A DNA stretch of 64,000 nucleotides from Myrica gale (Eukaryota > Streptophyta > Magnoliopsida > Fagales > Myricaceae): positions 8,944,874 to 9,008,873 of the forward strand of contig OZ005607.1 of the NCBI GenBank assembly GCA_963930655.1, in the 5' to 3' direction. A program made the position numbers and the translations under genes. This document shows positions 45,273-57,109 of the stretch, in pieces; positions within the stretch are counted from its first letter, which is position 1; every line of letters begins with the position of its first letter. The notes beneath the pieces were generated by a model. That model did not search any database and had not been told where the DNA came from. It was given only the letters and a program-made list of their open reading frames with translations.

Positions 45273-48050
45273 ATGGCTGTGTTGAGTGTGGTGTGCATTG
45301 CCTCTCTTATCTCATTTATGTGGATTGCTGAAGCCAGAATCCCAGGGGTTTACAGTGGGGGTGCCTGGCAAGGCGCTCATGCTACCTTCTATGGAGGCTC
45401 TGATGCCTCCGGCACTATGGGTATGGAACCCATTTCACTGTCTATTTTTGTTCTTCCAATCTTCGAGTACCGTACCTTTGTAAACCGTCAACAGTTTATC
45501 ACTACATTTGTAAAGTTCTGAAAGACAAAACAGAGTCCCCTGTTTTGACCGTTTTAGCACTAGTTTTATCGTATTGAGGCTGTTCTAGTTCTGGGTTGGG
45601 CCTGGAGAGCTCACATTATTGCTATTAAGTTTCTGTATGCAGTCTCCTACTATCCCGGGAAAGGCACAGTAGCTCATTGCTACTGGTAGAAAAATCTACC
45701 TTATTGCCTGCTTATTCAGGGAATCTTTGAGGACCCACTAGAAAATCTGTATTCTATGGTCCAACTTTGAAATCCCCACCTTTTTTTGTTGAACTTTTTA
45801 AGTAATTGTCAACATTAACCAACTCAATTACTCTTTTGGTGTTTCCACAAACACTATGTTGGAGGCAAAGTACCTAGATTATACATCCTGATAGTAATCT
45901 TAACCCCGCTAAATGCGTACTCTGTCCCTCTCTACAGGTGGAGCCTGTGGATATGGCAACCTCTATAGCCAAGGCTACGGCGTTAACACAGCTGCCCTTA
46001 GCACAGCACTGTTCAACAGTGGACTAAGCTGCGGTGCTTGCTTTGAGATCAAGTGCGCAAACGATCCAACTTGGTGCCACTCGGGCAGCCCATCAATCTT
46101 AATCACAGCAACCAACTTTTGCCCACCGAACTATGCCCTCCCCAATGACAACGGCGGCTGGTGCAACCCTCCTCGCCCTCACTTCGACCTCGCCATGCCC
46201 ATGTTCCTCAAGATTGCCCAGTACCGCGCTGGAATTGTCCCCGTCTCCTACCGCAGGTAAGCACTTCCTCCCTTACACTGGCTTACCAAATTTCACCAAA
46301 CTCAAAACTGTGAACTTCCCATGATTTTTTTTTTCTTTTTGGGTTCTTTCCGCGCTCAATTTTTATTTATTTCTTAAAGAAAAGAGAAGAAATATGGGTG
46401 CTACTGCTACATATTAGTGGCTTGTGGGTCAGACAGTGGTCCATATGAGTCGGATTATGGTGCGGATCTTTATTGCCTTCGTCAGATCCTTGGTGGGGGC
46501 TTTTACTCCCCCGTCGTGGCTTAGTTACCGAACCACCCACCCCATAGTCTTGGACTCTTTGACGTCTAGGTGCTCTAATTGTCCCCTATAACTGTTTGTG
46601 CGTCTTTCTGCTTAGTTGGGACTTTGTACCGTTTTGGGGTCACTTTCTGCGGTTTGTTTTTACCCATCTGGTCCATAATCTTGAAAAAAACATTGAATGG
46701 TCCTTCATTGTTTAAACTTAGACCTATGTTGAACCTGTGAGATCAAAATAATAGTAAATACTCTACTATTGTCTAGAGAAGTCCATTTTTTACACATAGG
46801 AAAGACCAAATGTTAATAGGGACCTTAATTTCTTGTACCACTTGAACCCATGCCCTTTTAGGGGCGTGCATGTTGACACATGCATAGACACATAGGAGCT
46901 AGTTGGCCTTATGGGCAAAAAAGAAATTATTGAAAATTTTTCAATTTTTTTTTGTCCAACCAAACATGGGCTAGAGTTCAATTGTGAACTTTTGTCACAC
47001 AGATCTGATTGGTCTACATAAATATCATGGATGCAAATATTTATTATTTGATTTGATTCCAAAAGCAAAGTCTTAACCCTATTAGCTATTTTTTACCCTT
47101 TTGGACTGCATTAGAGGCCTAATTTTGTTCTTTATAGACTTGTTAAGGGTGCAACTGTACAAGACATTAGTGTTGGATTGCCAATAAGATTGCACTAATG
47201 AAAAGGCCCAAATCCAAGCTAACAATGTGCATGTTTAGCTGCAAACGCTGTCGTTTAGCGGGATCCTTAAGGGCGAAGTTCCTGCTGAACATGCTGGGTG
47301 ACGCGGACCCGATCTAACTGAAGGCCAATCCAAACACGCCACGCGCAACACATTTTAATCTATTAATAAAACCCCAAAGCCAGTGCTCCTTTTGCTTGGA
47401 TCGATTGTGTTCGATCTAGCCGGAAGATCCGTACCGTCCGTACTTTTAGACCGGATGATCGAGGGACACACTGAACCACGCGCATGTTTGTGGTGGTCTT
47501 CTTTGTCCAATCAACCACTGAAGCACGGACACACACAAGCACAGTCTCCAATGTAGGAGACTCGATTAACGTGAACAAAAATACCAGTTTCTGATTTGTT
47601 CACGCGCTGACTCCGTGCCCCACCTAAAATCACGGGTCCTTGTTCCACGCTAAAGTCCCGGAAAATTATATTAAAAAGAAAATAACTTTGTTTTCCCTAT
47701 GACCAGAATGCCCTAACCGATTTGGGCTTTATTTACGCAGGGTGCCATGCCGGAAGCAGGGAGGGATCAGGTTCACCATCAACGGGTTCCGTTACTTCAA
47801 CCTGGTTCTGATCTCCAATGTTGCGGGCGCAGGGGATATCGTGCGAGTGAGCGTGAAAGGCACGAGGACTGGCTGGATGAGCATGAGTCGCAACTGGGGT
47901 CAGAACTGGCAGTCAAACTCCGTGTTGGTGGGGCAGTCTTTGTCGTTTAGGGTCACGGGGAGCGACAGGCGCACCTCCACCTCGTGGAACATTGTCCCGG
48001 CCCATTGGCAGTTCGGTCAGACTTTCACCGGCAAGAATTTCAGAATTTGA
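45273..48050 (+). CDS. EXPA: Alpha-expansin (EXPA4/6-like)
   Basis: Exons 45273-45420, 45938-46256 and 47741-48050 join at GT-AG sites, in phase, to 258 residues, the usual alpha-expansin length. Expansins loosen cell walls without hydrolysis, in the apoplast. A signal peptide ends near WIAEA before [12 protein letters not shown]. The double-psi beta-barrel domain has [19 protein letters not shown], the set of conserved cysteines and the HFDLAMPMF box, which holds the family's HFD motif. The C-terminal domain has [10 protein letters not shown] and ends [14 protein letters not shown]. The closest family I recall is Arabidopsis EXPA4/6, from near-identity over the [10 protein letters not shown] and SWN-VP--WQFGQTF parts; the exact orthologue is not certain. 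Introns are 0.52 and 1.48 kb. No lesion is seen. The leader has a CT microsatellite. Confidence 0.97.
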
Positions 48051-49580
48051 AGAAGAAAAAAAAAGGAACAAGAAGTCAATATTATAGAATTCCCGCCACG
48101 GCCTATTTCCATTTTTACCCTCTTGGCGCCAGTTTTTCAAATGCTGCTTTTTGACTGGGTATTGGATAATGTGGAAGTGTGTTGGAGCAATAAAGCGTGG
48201 AATTGGGGAGGGTTTTGGTAGGAAAAGAGAGTGGGTGGGAGTTTCTTTTGACTTTTTTTGTTGTTTTTTTAATATTGGTCGGTCTTTTTGGGGGTGTGTG
48301 AATCTGCTATTCAGTGGGGGCTTGTGGAGTTGTATTGTAACTCTGTAACGTAAAAGAGCACATGGGAAAAAAAGTGTAGGGTTTAAGGCTGAGGCGGCTG
48401 CAAAAGACTGCAGCCCGCAGCTCATAATGGTAGTAGTTTTATATAGCATGATGATAATCTTATTTGAGAAGTGTGTACTAATTTATATAGTGGAATTGGA
48501 GAGTACTTTGGTTTTACTTCAATGCAAATTTACCCTTCCGCGCATTTTATTAATCTCAAAGTTACTGTATATAAACTTCCTGTAATCTTAAAGAGATTTG
48601 AACCGTATAAGCTTACTGTGAAGAGAGGGAAGAAAAAATTAATGAAAAAGTATATGAAAATGGATAAAAAGTGAGTAGATAATATTATTTTGTAATGAAT
48701 ACAAAATTTTAACCGACTAAAATTACACTAGAGAGGGGAATGATTTGAATCTGCTATTGAGAGGATATTTTGCACCAAAAGAATGGCGTGAAGCTGCGTT
48801 TGACAGCAATATCTTCTTATCAGGGTTTCGTTACTGATCCAACTCTCACGTGGGAAGCTCACAGTCAAAGGTTTTCCAAGAAATTTCAAAGGCAATTGGC
48901 TACTCTTCCCGTCGTCCCTTCGAGAGGGAGGAGGATAGGTACCATCACCTAAATGGAAGCATTGTTTTTCTCTCTCTTTTCTGATGAGAAACTTCGAAGA
49001 ATTTTCGCAGATGTTTCATACAACTGGGTTATTCCAGTTCTCACTATTTACATTCAAGAATGATTTCACAGTCTGAAAAAAGCTAGGAATTTGAAATAAT
49101 CACCACCTGATTGAGAAATTGTGTATCAATGAAATGAAATATTGGGTGTTAAGTGTATAATCTATTGGCACAATTTTGATTCATTTACTAGAAGGAAAAA
49201 CCCTATTTTTCTGCTTATTGGGAGGAATACAGTGAATGCAGAAGTTGCAAATACAGCTGATACCCAATTGGAAGGACGGATACAGAAAACAACAACAGGG
49301 CTCCTTCCTTCAAGTCAAACGACAAACGCCTAGCTACTCCTTAGTAGTGATGGGTCACATCAACGCAATTGATCGCAATCAAAGGGGCACATGGGTGGGG
49401 TCGGGTGGGGTCGTGGTTGATGCCTCTGGCTCATGTGGGTAGGGAAATTGTTCTCTATCGGTGTTTTTTGTTTTCTCTAAATTCATGGGGACAAAGTCTT
49501 TGGATGCCTCCTACCTGAAAAAGCAACAGAACAAAGTAGGGCTTAGACAGAACAAAGTAGGGCATCGGATACCTTAGGCA
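48051..49580. other. Expansin 3' region and intergenic DNA
   Basis: It begins with the expansin 3' UTR. Frames at 48770-48952 and 49142-49442 are not recognised. Confidence 0.4.
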
Positions 49581-49794
49581 GATTTCCTCCTGACCACTCT
49601 CATTTCTCAATCTTTGGGTGTGAAAAGTGTGAGCCCCCCGAAGCTGAAAATTCCTTTCACATGAGAAGTGCGACGGATCCCTCACTAGAACAAGAGACAC
49701 ACTTCGGGTGTTGTGCCGCTCGTATGATTGAGCAGATTAGTGTTCTATGGGACCAAAGGAAGTGAACTATATGATCCGCCGATTCACAGTCTTG
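49581..49794. repeat. Duplicated segment X, copy 1
   Basis: About 210 bases closely match 61061-61270 in the same orientation; both have TCTCATTTCTCAATCTT, AATTCCTTTCAC and GCAGATTAGTGTTC. It does not look coding. Identity is high but there are several small gaps. Confidence 0.85.
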
Positions 49795-50379
49795 CTATTT
49801 TTTTTTTGATGTAAAACAGAACATTATGACTGTATAGATCTAGGGACTAGGGAGTCAACTTTCATGCAGCTATTCAAGAGGATATGTTTTGATTGGATTT
49901 TATCGGGGAGGCATTCATCTGGGAAAAAATTATGAGAATGAAAACTAACAAGCCAGCATCTCATGATGCTCTTTGAGGGGAGGGAAAGAAAGCAGTGTTC
50001 ATGTCGCCGACTCTGGAGGTCTACTTAATACATACGAACAGCATGCCCAAAAGGCAGATGACCCACGAACTACGAGCCCAATATGTTCAAGAGGCCCAAC
50101 GACCAAGGAAGAAGACTAGAAGTGGCCCAAGTGGGCAAATATTTCAGCTATTATCAGAATTTTCGGTTCTGGCACGTATCGAAATGTGAACAGAATATTT
50201 TTATGGCATTTTTTAGAAACGGAAACGGTTTTTCTTTACCCATAATTTTGGAATACTGTAGTTTTATTTTAGATTTTAAAATTTGGATGAATGCTTATTA
50301 TAGACTTTGAAATTTATATGAATGTTTACTGTAAATTTTAGATGAGCGCTTATTTTATGATGTATAAAATAAATTGACC

Positions 50380-50575
50380 AAAATTCTGGCCCAATATGCC
50401 TACAAAGAATTTTGGGCCATTCGGTGTCAGAAAAAAGTTTGCCAAAAAAGCCCACATATGAGAATCGGAGTTTCTGGATTCCGATTCCAGAAATTCAGGT
50501 TTCATTCCGGTATACCAGAACCAAAATTTTCATTTTGCTAGGTAATAAAACGGTTCATTCCAGTACCCACCCTTA
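50380..50575. repeat. Partial hAT-family copy
   Basis: The text from about 50380 (TTTTGGGCCATTCGG), with ATTCCGGTATACCAGAACC, ends GTACCCACCCTTA at 50575. The inverse TAAGGGTGGGTAC resembles the left end of the hAT element at 57362. No partner end is found, so it is truncated. From 50576 to 51379 nothing else is recognised; 3' UTR of the next gene is possible. Confidence 0.5.
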
Positions 50576-51379
50576 GAGAACCCTTTTATAAGACTTTTGA
50601 GTGCTAACAAACACTGGAAGGAAGTTAAACATTCCCTCTTAATCCCCTGATCCAATAGAAAATGAACGTCCAAAATATGAGCTACTGGTAAAACGAAAAG
50701 CAAGTGTAATTAAAATGCAGCTTTGTATCATATAAAGTTCTGATACCTAATTCAGATTTATGAAGACAAACATCATCTCATCTACTCCATCCATCCTAAC
50801 TTTTTCACAAACAAAAGACAGTAGTCAGCAAAAGAACAATTCGGGAACTTCCTTATATACGCGTATATGCACCAGATAACAGAGCGTGATAGACTTCTCG
50901 CAGCTAATGATCCAAGCACCACATATCCACAATTCCTCAAAAAAAGGGGGTGCTCCTGCCACAAACCCTGCAAAACAAAAAACAGTCATCAGAGTAGAAA
51001 TTACACGAGACAGGCAAAATGCCTATGCTGAGTCTATATGGTAAGACAGAGGAGACAAAAATAAGGTGCTGTTCAAACGACCAATACTCTCAAGTCTCAC
51101 GTTAAGACACCTGCTTAACGTTGGAAACTTCAAAATTGTGGTCTGCATATAGTCAGAATATGCCAAGTGCCAAATCCTTCTGATGCCAACTAGATGTCAA
51201 CATTCTGACATGGATGATTTGCATAAGAAGAGAGTCAAAACCAGTTGTTACGGACATCATGGAAGGTACAATTAAGACAATCATTGATCAAGGCAACCAA
51301 AAAAATTCCAATGCTTCCACCATCATTATCTTATGCCAATTTTTAACTGCTACTCGCTTAACACTTGGCATACATACCT

Positions 51380-54300
51380 CTAACAAGTCCGCCTCCTTTT
51401 CCACTCATATAGTATGTTGAACACCCCTTCCTTTAATGTTGCCTTCCTTCCTTCTTTAAAATTCCATAGCTCCGGCACAACGTACCTACCACTTGGATTA
51501 TATTCATTCATCTCCTTCAATGCTCTTGTCACTGCCTCGTAAACTTCACCATCAAACTCATTCTTCAAATTCTTCAGTTTCTCATCTTCTTCATCATTTA
51601 CTTCCTGTACAACCAATTCAGAACCTTCGCTAACTTAGATAGGAAAATATTAGAATGGATTAGTCTAACCAAAACTACATGAGAAACACTAATAGAAACC
51701 AAGTTAAGAGATAACAATGGCAGGAGGTTTATAGGCCAGGGGAGCCTGATTCAATCTTTAATAATAACAGCAAGGGGAAAGTCTACCACCAACAACACTA
51801 AATAAATGTACATTCAACTCAACGTCTCCCGAACGTTAAAATAAAAAATAAAAAAGAGACACCGGCAGGTTAAGGTGCCAGCAGTCTACTGCAGTACCCA
51901 CAACAACTGTTAAAACACAATCATGGTCTCCATCTACCGCAGCACCACGCTAAAGAAGAGAAAACCTTGAAAGAGAAGTTCATAACGGGATGAGTAGAAA
52001 TTGAGGTGGGCAGGTTGCATGTACAAAACTGTTCATATGTATCTTCCTTTATCACTCATTTAGAAAAGAAAAAAAAAAAACTTCCTTTATCACTCACAGG
52101 TAGCCAGGTAGGCATACCTGGGCATTCCCTGCTTTATCCACGATAATCTTGAAGGGATGCCAGCTTGGGTCTCGAAGATCGTCCTCCCATTGCGAACACT
52201 GTTCCGATGCTTTCTCATCGGCTTCTTCCTTGGAAAATTTTCTCTTGGTTGCAACCAAAAAAGGCTTGGTGTCCAGCTCCCCCATTTTCTTGATACCAAT
52301 ATTAGCTCGGGCTGTCACTTCTGTTAATCCCTGTCAAGCAAGGAATTCAAACTACCACGAAAGGACAAAACATTTCCATAGCACGAAAAAATATGTAACC
52401 AAAGAAAACTGATACATCGACCCTATGTAGTTACATAGATATATGAAATAAAACTAGAGTTGAAAGACAGGTGAAACCACTAGCTGACGCCTGAAGGAAC
52501 ACTACCCTCGAAATCAAAACACAACCACGTATTGTTCCAGAGAAATATTCGTGACATTTATCCCAGCCACCTCCATGGTTTCAGACTTTCAGTACCTGTG
52601 ACATAGCTAATATTGAGGGATGGACAAGCGGACCAATTATTCCATTTGCACAATAAAACTATGCATGTGACCAAAGTGTGACTCTTCCAAGAGAACAAAG
52701 AAAAAAACTTCGACAAAAAATCTTTGATGCAACAGCTGTCGGTCCGAAAAACCTGGAAAGAAAAAACCATGTCTTGAAAAATCTAAATAGAGGACAGAGT
52801 ATTGATGGTCCAGTCGTTAATTGGCTTCCAAATCAGGTAAATGTTTACAAGATGAATTAAATTTGGAGGTAGATTACTTGTTCATCATTTAAAGAAAAAA
52901 CCTTAACATGGCTCATCCACTGAAGTGCTTACAAAGAAAAGCTCAATGCATACCAGCATATTGGAATTTGCAGCAACGGCTGCGCATATGTGCATCTAGT
53001 ACAATTTCTCAACAGCTAAGAAACTTAATAGAGCCAGATAAAATTGTTTTTGAAACGCTCAAGTATCCCTAGCTGTCCATATCGCCGGGTAACCGATCAC
53101 TTTATGTTGGCAACACAAAAGGACGAGACTAAAGTGGAGGCTCAGAGTAGGAATGCCCTCTAGAAATGAAATTGATGGGGTTCAGCAATCCACTAAACAC
53201 CTTTCGTTGCTTTTTATCTTCTGGTTCTGGTAAATTTTCTACAGCTGGGACGCTTGCACTGCACAGGGTACAGCATACAAGAACATCCCTGTCGTAACTT
53301 TACATGTTATGACGTGTTACTTAAAATGTTATTTCTCTCTACAAGTTCAGCCTTGGATATCAGTTAACCATCACATTAGACTACTCCTTCCCAACTACGT
53401 ATTTCAGGTTCACAAATTTCTATATACTTCAAAAAAAATTACACAAGTTTACACAAATAAAGGGATACATACATTGATTAACTCTTTACGAGCCTCCTGC
53501 AGTTCATCATTAGTTTTGCGCTTCATAAGAGTTTGGTTCAGTTCTTCCATGTGATCTAATTCTTCTGCCTTCTCATTTAAAGCTTTTCCAATTTCATCCA
53601 TCTTTGTTTTCAGTTCCATGTCCCCATCATCACCCATGTGTTTCATTACTAAGAGAGCTCCTCTCATGCCCTCTACTTCTAACTCCAGTGCTTGTTTAGC
53701 ATCGAGTTTCTTCTCCAGTTCGACGATTTTTCTGTGAAGATTCTCCTTTTCTCTCTGTCATTGCCAATCAAACACAGAGGAACTCAGGAAACGTCTAAGG
53801 TTGATAATATCTATGAATTTTTTTCTGGCTCAAGCCACAGTATGCAAATCATACCTTTTGTTCCGCTGCCAAGGTCAAGACTTTTTCATCAGCCCTTTTT
53901 GGCTCTAAGGAAGCCCTCGCAATCTGGAAAACGAAATATGACCTTAAATCCCACTTGACTTACAAACTAGCCGCATCTCCAGTCACAACCAGCCAATGAC
54001 AAGCCTGCCAATGTAAAATGTAGAGTGAAGTCAAATATACATACCATGTTTTTCTCATCATGAAGCTTCCTCCTCTCAGTTTCAATCTGAGCCTCACGTT
54101 GCCGCAATTGCTCCTCAAACTGCTCAAGCCATTTCTTCTTAGCTTCGAAATAAATCGAAACATTCTGAAAATGATCGCGTGTTTTCTGCTGCATCTTTCT
54201 TGTTTCTTACAACAAGAGGGGAAACAGAAAGTAAGCCATTGGAAAGCACGCCAAGGAAAAAATAAACAAATCACAAGCAGAATCATATCGTTGAGAAAAT

Positions 54301-54405
54301 CTGTACGAACTTTCATTATAAGCCTTAAGCATCTAGTACTTATACTCATAGTCCTCTAACTTACTCTCACTAATATCTTTTCCTGAACGGTAAGACATGT
54401 CCAAC
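51380..54405 (-). pseudogene. 5'-truncated FDM/IDN2-type gene (coiled coil plus XH domain)
   Basis: On the minus strand, exons 54405-54311, 54205-54045, 53923-53855, 53754-53473, 52330-52118 and 51604-51380 splice at GT-AG sites and keep phase. Residues from LDMSYRSGKD through QRDHFQ-like coiled coil (KTRDHFQNVSIYFEAKKKWL, VELEKKLDAKQALELE, RGALLVMKHMGDDGD) lead to the XH domain (ANIGIKKMGELDTKPF, LRDPSWHPFKI, EYNPSGRYVVPELWNFKEGR). These match FACTOR OF DNA METHYLATION/IDN2 proteins, which bind dsRNA through an XS domain and act in RNA-directed DNA methylation. The zf-XS and XS parts are absent upstream in the next 2 kb. A TAG at 54333-54335 interrupts the first exon seen. After it, an ATG at 54330-54332 opens a spliced frame of 323 residues with no further lesion. 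It may be a dead copy or a truncated coiled-coil/XH protein. Confidence 0.82.
52830..53151. repeat. Duplicated segment Y, copy 1, inside an intron of the FDM-like gene
   Basis: About 320 bases closely match 60400-60750 in the same orientation, including AAAGCTCAATGCAT(A/G)CCAGC, CGGCTGCGCATATGTGC and GGGTAACCGATCACTTTATG. Copy 2 has a frame of 71 residues; copy 1 has a shorter, altered one. It may be an unclassified dispersed repeat. Confidence 0.85.
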
Positions 54406-56039
54406 CTGAAAGACCACAAAAATGGAAGATTATACTCTAGTTTCTTATATTTTCTTTCTTTTTTTTTTTGGGGGGGGGGGGGTCTGCACATAAAAAATTT
54501 CCTTGAATTCAAGCCATACAATCAACAAAGCACTAAAATTTAGAAAGACCAATTTTTCTACTTCAGTTCTCTGTTTCTACAAGTAATGATTCTCCACCTG
54601 GCTACCCAAGGCGTTTGGTGGTGGGGGGAGCAGGAATAGATACTATCGTGTTTTACACTGTCTTGCTTTGCATCTTCTTCATAGATCTATTTCTAAAAAT
54701 CCCAACATAAAAGAACTATGATAATCAGAGTTCCTCACAAACCTGAGTATTCCATTTTCATCAGGACATGCATGAACCCCATTTATCTCAAGAAAATCAG
54801 AGCCACAAAGTACATTCCAACCAACAATCAATGGTTCCATCATAAGAAGTAGTATATTAAATATTAAGCTTCAAATATTCTTCTGATTTCAAGGTGAAGA
54901 CAACTCAACTGTCAAATCCTTCTAACCTGTAATTGGTTCAAGCAGAGAAGAGCTCATTGTTTCTACCACTCACATTCATTGGCATAACAAATAGTTGACC
55001 CCCAAAGACTTCAAAGAAAGTTTCAGAGGCAACTCTATGCTACGAGGAATAATTCTAACATGCTGTGTTGATGATGAAACTTGTTGAAAGAAGGCGTTGT
55101 AATTGAATGAAGGATCCTTTCAGGTGGATAATTTGGCAGTGCACATTGTTTAAGAAATTGACAAGATTTTACCACACAGATATTGGATGAGTGAATTTTA
55201 TTCTCCAAGAGATCGTCATCAAGCATATTTTCAAAAGAAGATGCCAAGATCTTTTTTGGACTATCATCTCATACATCATCTATACAGAAAGTAAACAACA
55301 GTATGCAACAGAGTTTAGAAAGATGTTAACTTGTGGCTAGATTAAATTGCATACTTCAGTCAAACTTGACATTTTCTTGAGAATTTTCTTCTTCCAAGCC
55401 AAGCTCTGAGTTACTTACGAAATTTCAAATATATTTTGGAACAACGCTCGACTTGCCAGGGCTTAACACGTCGGCCCATTGGTCAACGAATCCCCCCATA
55501 AGCGGCAGGCAATCCCGTCTGAAAGCCCCCGTTAATTTCAGCCGTGCGTCTCAACCCTGATCGCCAAAACTACCCACACTTATCCAACATACTGTTTGAA
55601 GTCTCCGTGCTCACTATACGCAATATAAAAGAAAGCTGTGATTGACTTCTTATTTTTTTATGGCAGTCCGGGTGAAACAAGGGGGGTTCGGGAATTAAAA
55701 ACCCGAAAGCCCTGTTCTTCCTTCCGATTTATGACCTACTTCGGCATGTGATAATTAAGACTTGTTCTTTTGTATATAATTGGGCTGGGAAGGCACATAC
55801 TATAACTGCAGCTAATGCTAGCCGAACGGTGAACTACCCCGCTTGTAGCTGTAGTTTGAAGACAAGTACGACTTATACTTCTTTTCTCTTTCCAATTCCA
55901 GACGTACACAAACACAAGTATTCCCACTGAGTTTATTATTTCAGTATCATAGTTACCCCGCTGTAAAATTTCCAGGTACCGCTATTTCACATGCAACAAA
56001 AGGTATGGTATTCAGAACCATCCTATATTTCGGTATCGG
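54406..56039. other. Upstream of the FDM-like gene, no exon recognised
   Basis: I looked for XS and zf-XS exons on the minus strand and found none. A small minus-strand open block near 54855-54745 (MEPLIVGWNVLCGSDFLEI) ends at a donor-like site but matches nothing I know. A run of 13 G lies at 54470-54482. Confidence 0.4.
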
Positions 56040-56229
56040 TTATTGTGTGAGTGTGTGAGTGAACGAGTGAAATTAGAAGTTGAGAAATTTAATGGCTGAA
56101 AAAATGTCACGTCATTTAATGAAACCGGTTCGATTTCGCGGGTCGGGTTCATTAAATGGCGTGATATTTTTTCGGCCATTAAATTTCTCAACTTCTAATA
56201 TCACCCGTCCACACACACTCACGCAATAA
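56040..56229. repeat. Long hairpin, 82-base arms
   Basis: Arms at 56040-56123 and 56148-56229 are inverted copies with about nine differences, around a loop of about 24 bases that is itself partly self-complementary (AACCGG/CGGGTT). The arms include GAAATTTAATGGC and TTAGAAGTTGAG. It has no terminal transposon motif I know. A transcript could fold into a long duplex and feed small RNA production. Confidence 0.92.
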
Positions 56230-56427
56230 CTTTTGCCTTTTCCGAACAGCTTTTTCCCAAACATAGCTTCAACAGTCAAAATCCTGTATTGTCTAAAAGG
56301 AAAAAGCAAAATGAAACTCACACTCACACAATAACTTTTGTCTTTTCCGAACATCTTTTTTCCAAACAGAGCGTCAACGGTCAAAACCCTGTATTGTCGC
56401 AAAGGAAAAAGCAAAACGAAACTCACA
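56213..56427. repeat. Tandem duplication of about 110 bp
   Basis: Two units (about 56213-56319 and 56320-56427) share AATAACTTTTG(C/T)CTTTTCCGAA, CCTGTATTGTC and GGAAAAAGCAAAA(T/C)GAAACTC. The first overlaps the right arm of the hairpin. Open frames on the reverse strand follow from the repeat and are not believed. From 56430 to 57109 nothing else is recognised. Confidence 0.88.
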
Positions 56428-57109
56428 CAAAACTCAATTCAGCAGTAGCACAAATTTTTTGTTACAAAAAATAAAGGATCTAGTCATTCATGATGCAGAA
56501 CGTTTAATTTTCTTCATGTCTTTTCCTACATTAATCTAAGCAACCAAACAGACCACTGATATTAAAACCCGCTGTCGGAGTCCGCAAAAATTAAAGAAGA
56601 ACACCCTCGCCTATAGAAACAGCCATTTGCATTAGAGACAGTTTCTTCTCTATTTTACTCTACTTTCTCACCAACAAACAGAGCAGAGTACACAAACACA
56701 CCAGGGAAGACAGTTAACCGGTAGTACCTTATATTTTTATCTTGGCCACTAGGTGGAGAAAGAGACTTTCAATGCTTTTGCAGGAAACCTCCCCGATATC
56801 GACCAAACACCGACAGACCAGCAGAGAAGACGAAACGACGCCGCGCTGGGCTAACAGAGATGAATACAGTACAAAGTGAAAGCGAAAGAGAGTGGACAAA
56901 GAGGTTCTAGAAAGGGTTCACTTCTACGTATCAGAGTGGAGATTCTCTCTGCTATGTTGGACGAGAACGGACCAGACCTATGCAGGCATGCAAGAAGCAC
57001 ACTCTCTACTACATCAACGAAGTCCTTTTATTTCCTGTATTTTCTCGGTGTCGTTCTGTTTTCTTGTTTTTTTTAGAAGTAAATTTTCGCCTTTCTTGAG
57101 CTGCACAAC

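Noticed and set aside
56112-56426. Reverse-strand frame of 104 residues with a repeated FGKKMFGKDKSYC-like phrase
   Set aside because: The repetition follows from the 110-bp tandem duplication, and there is no start context or family match.
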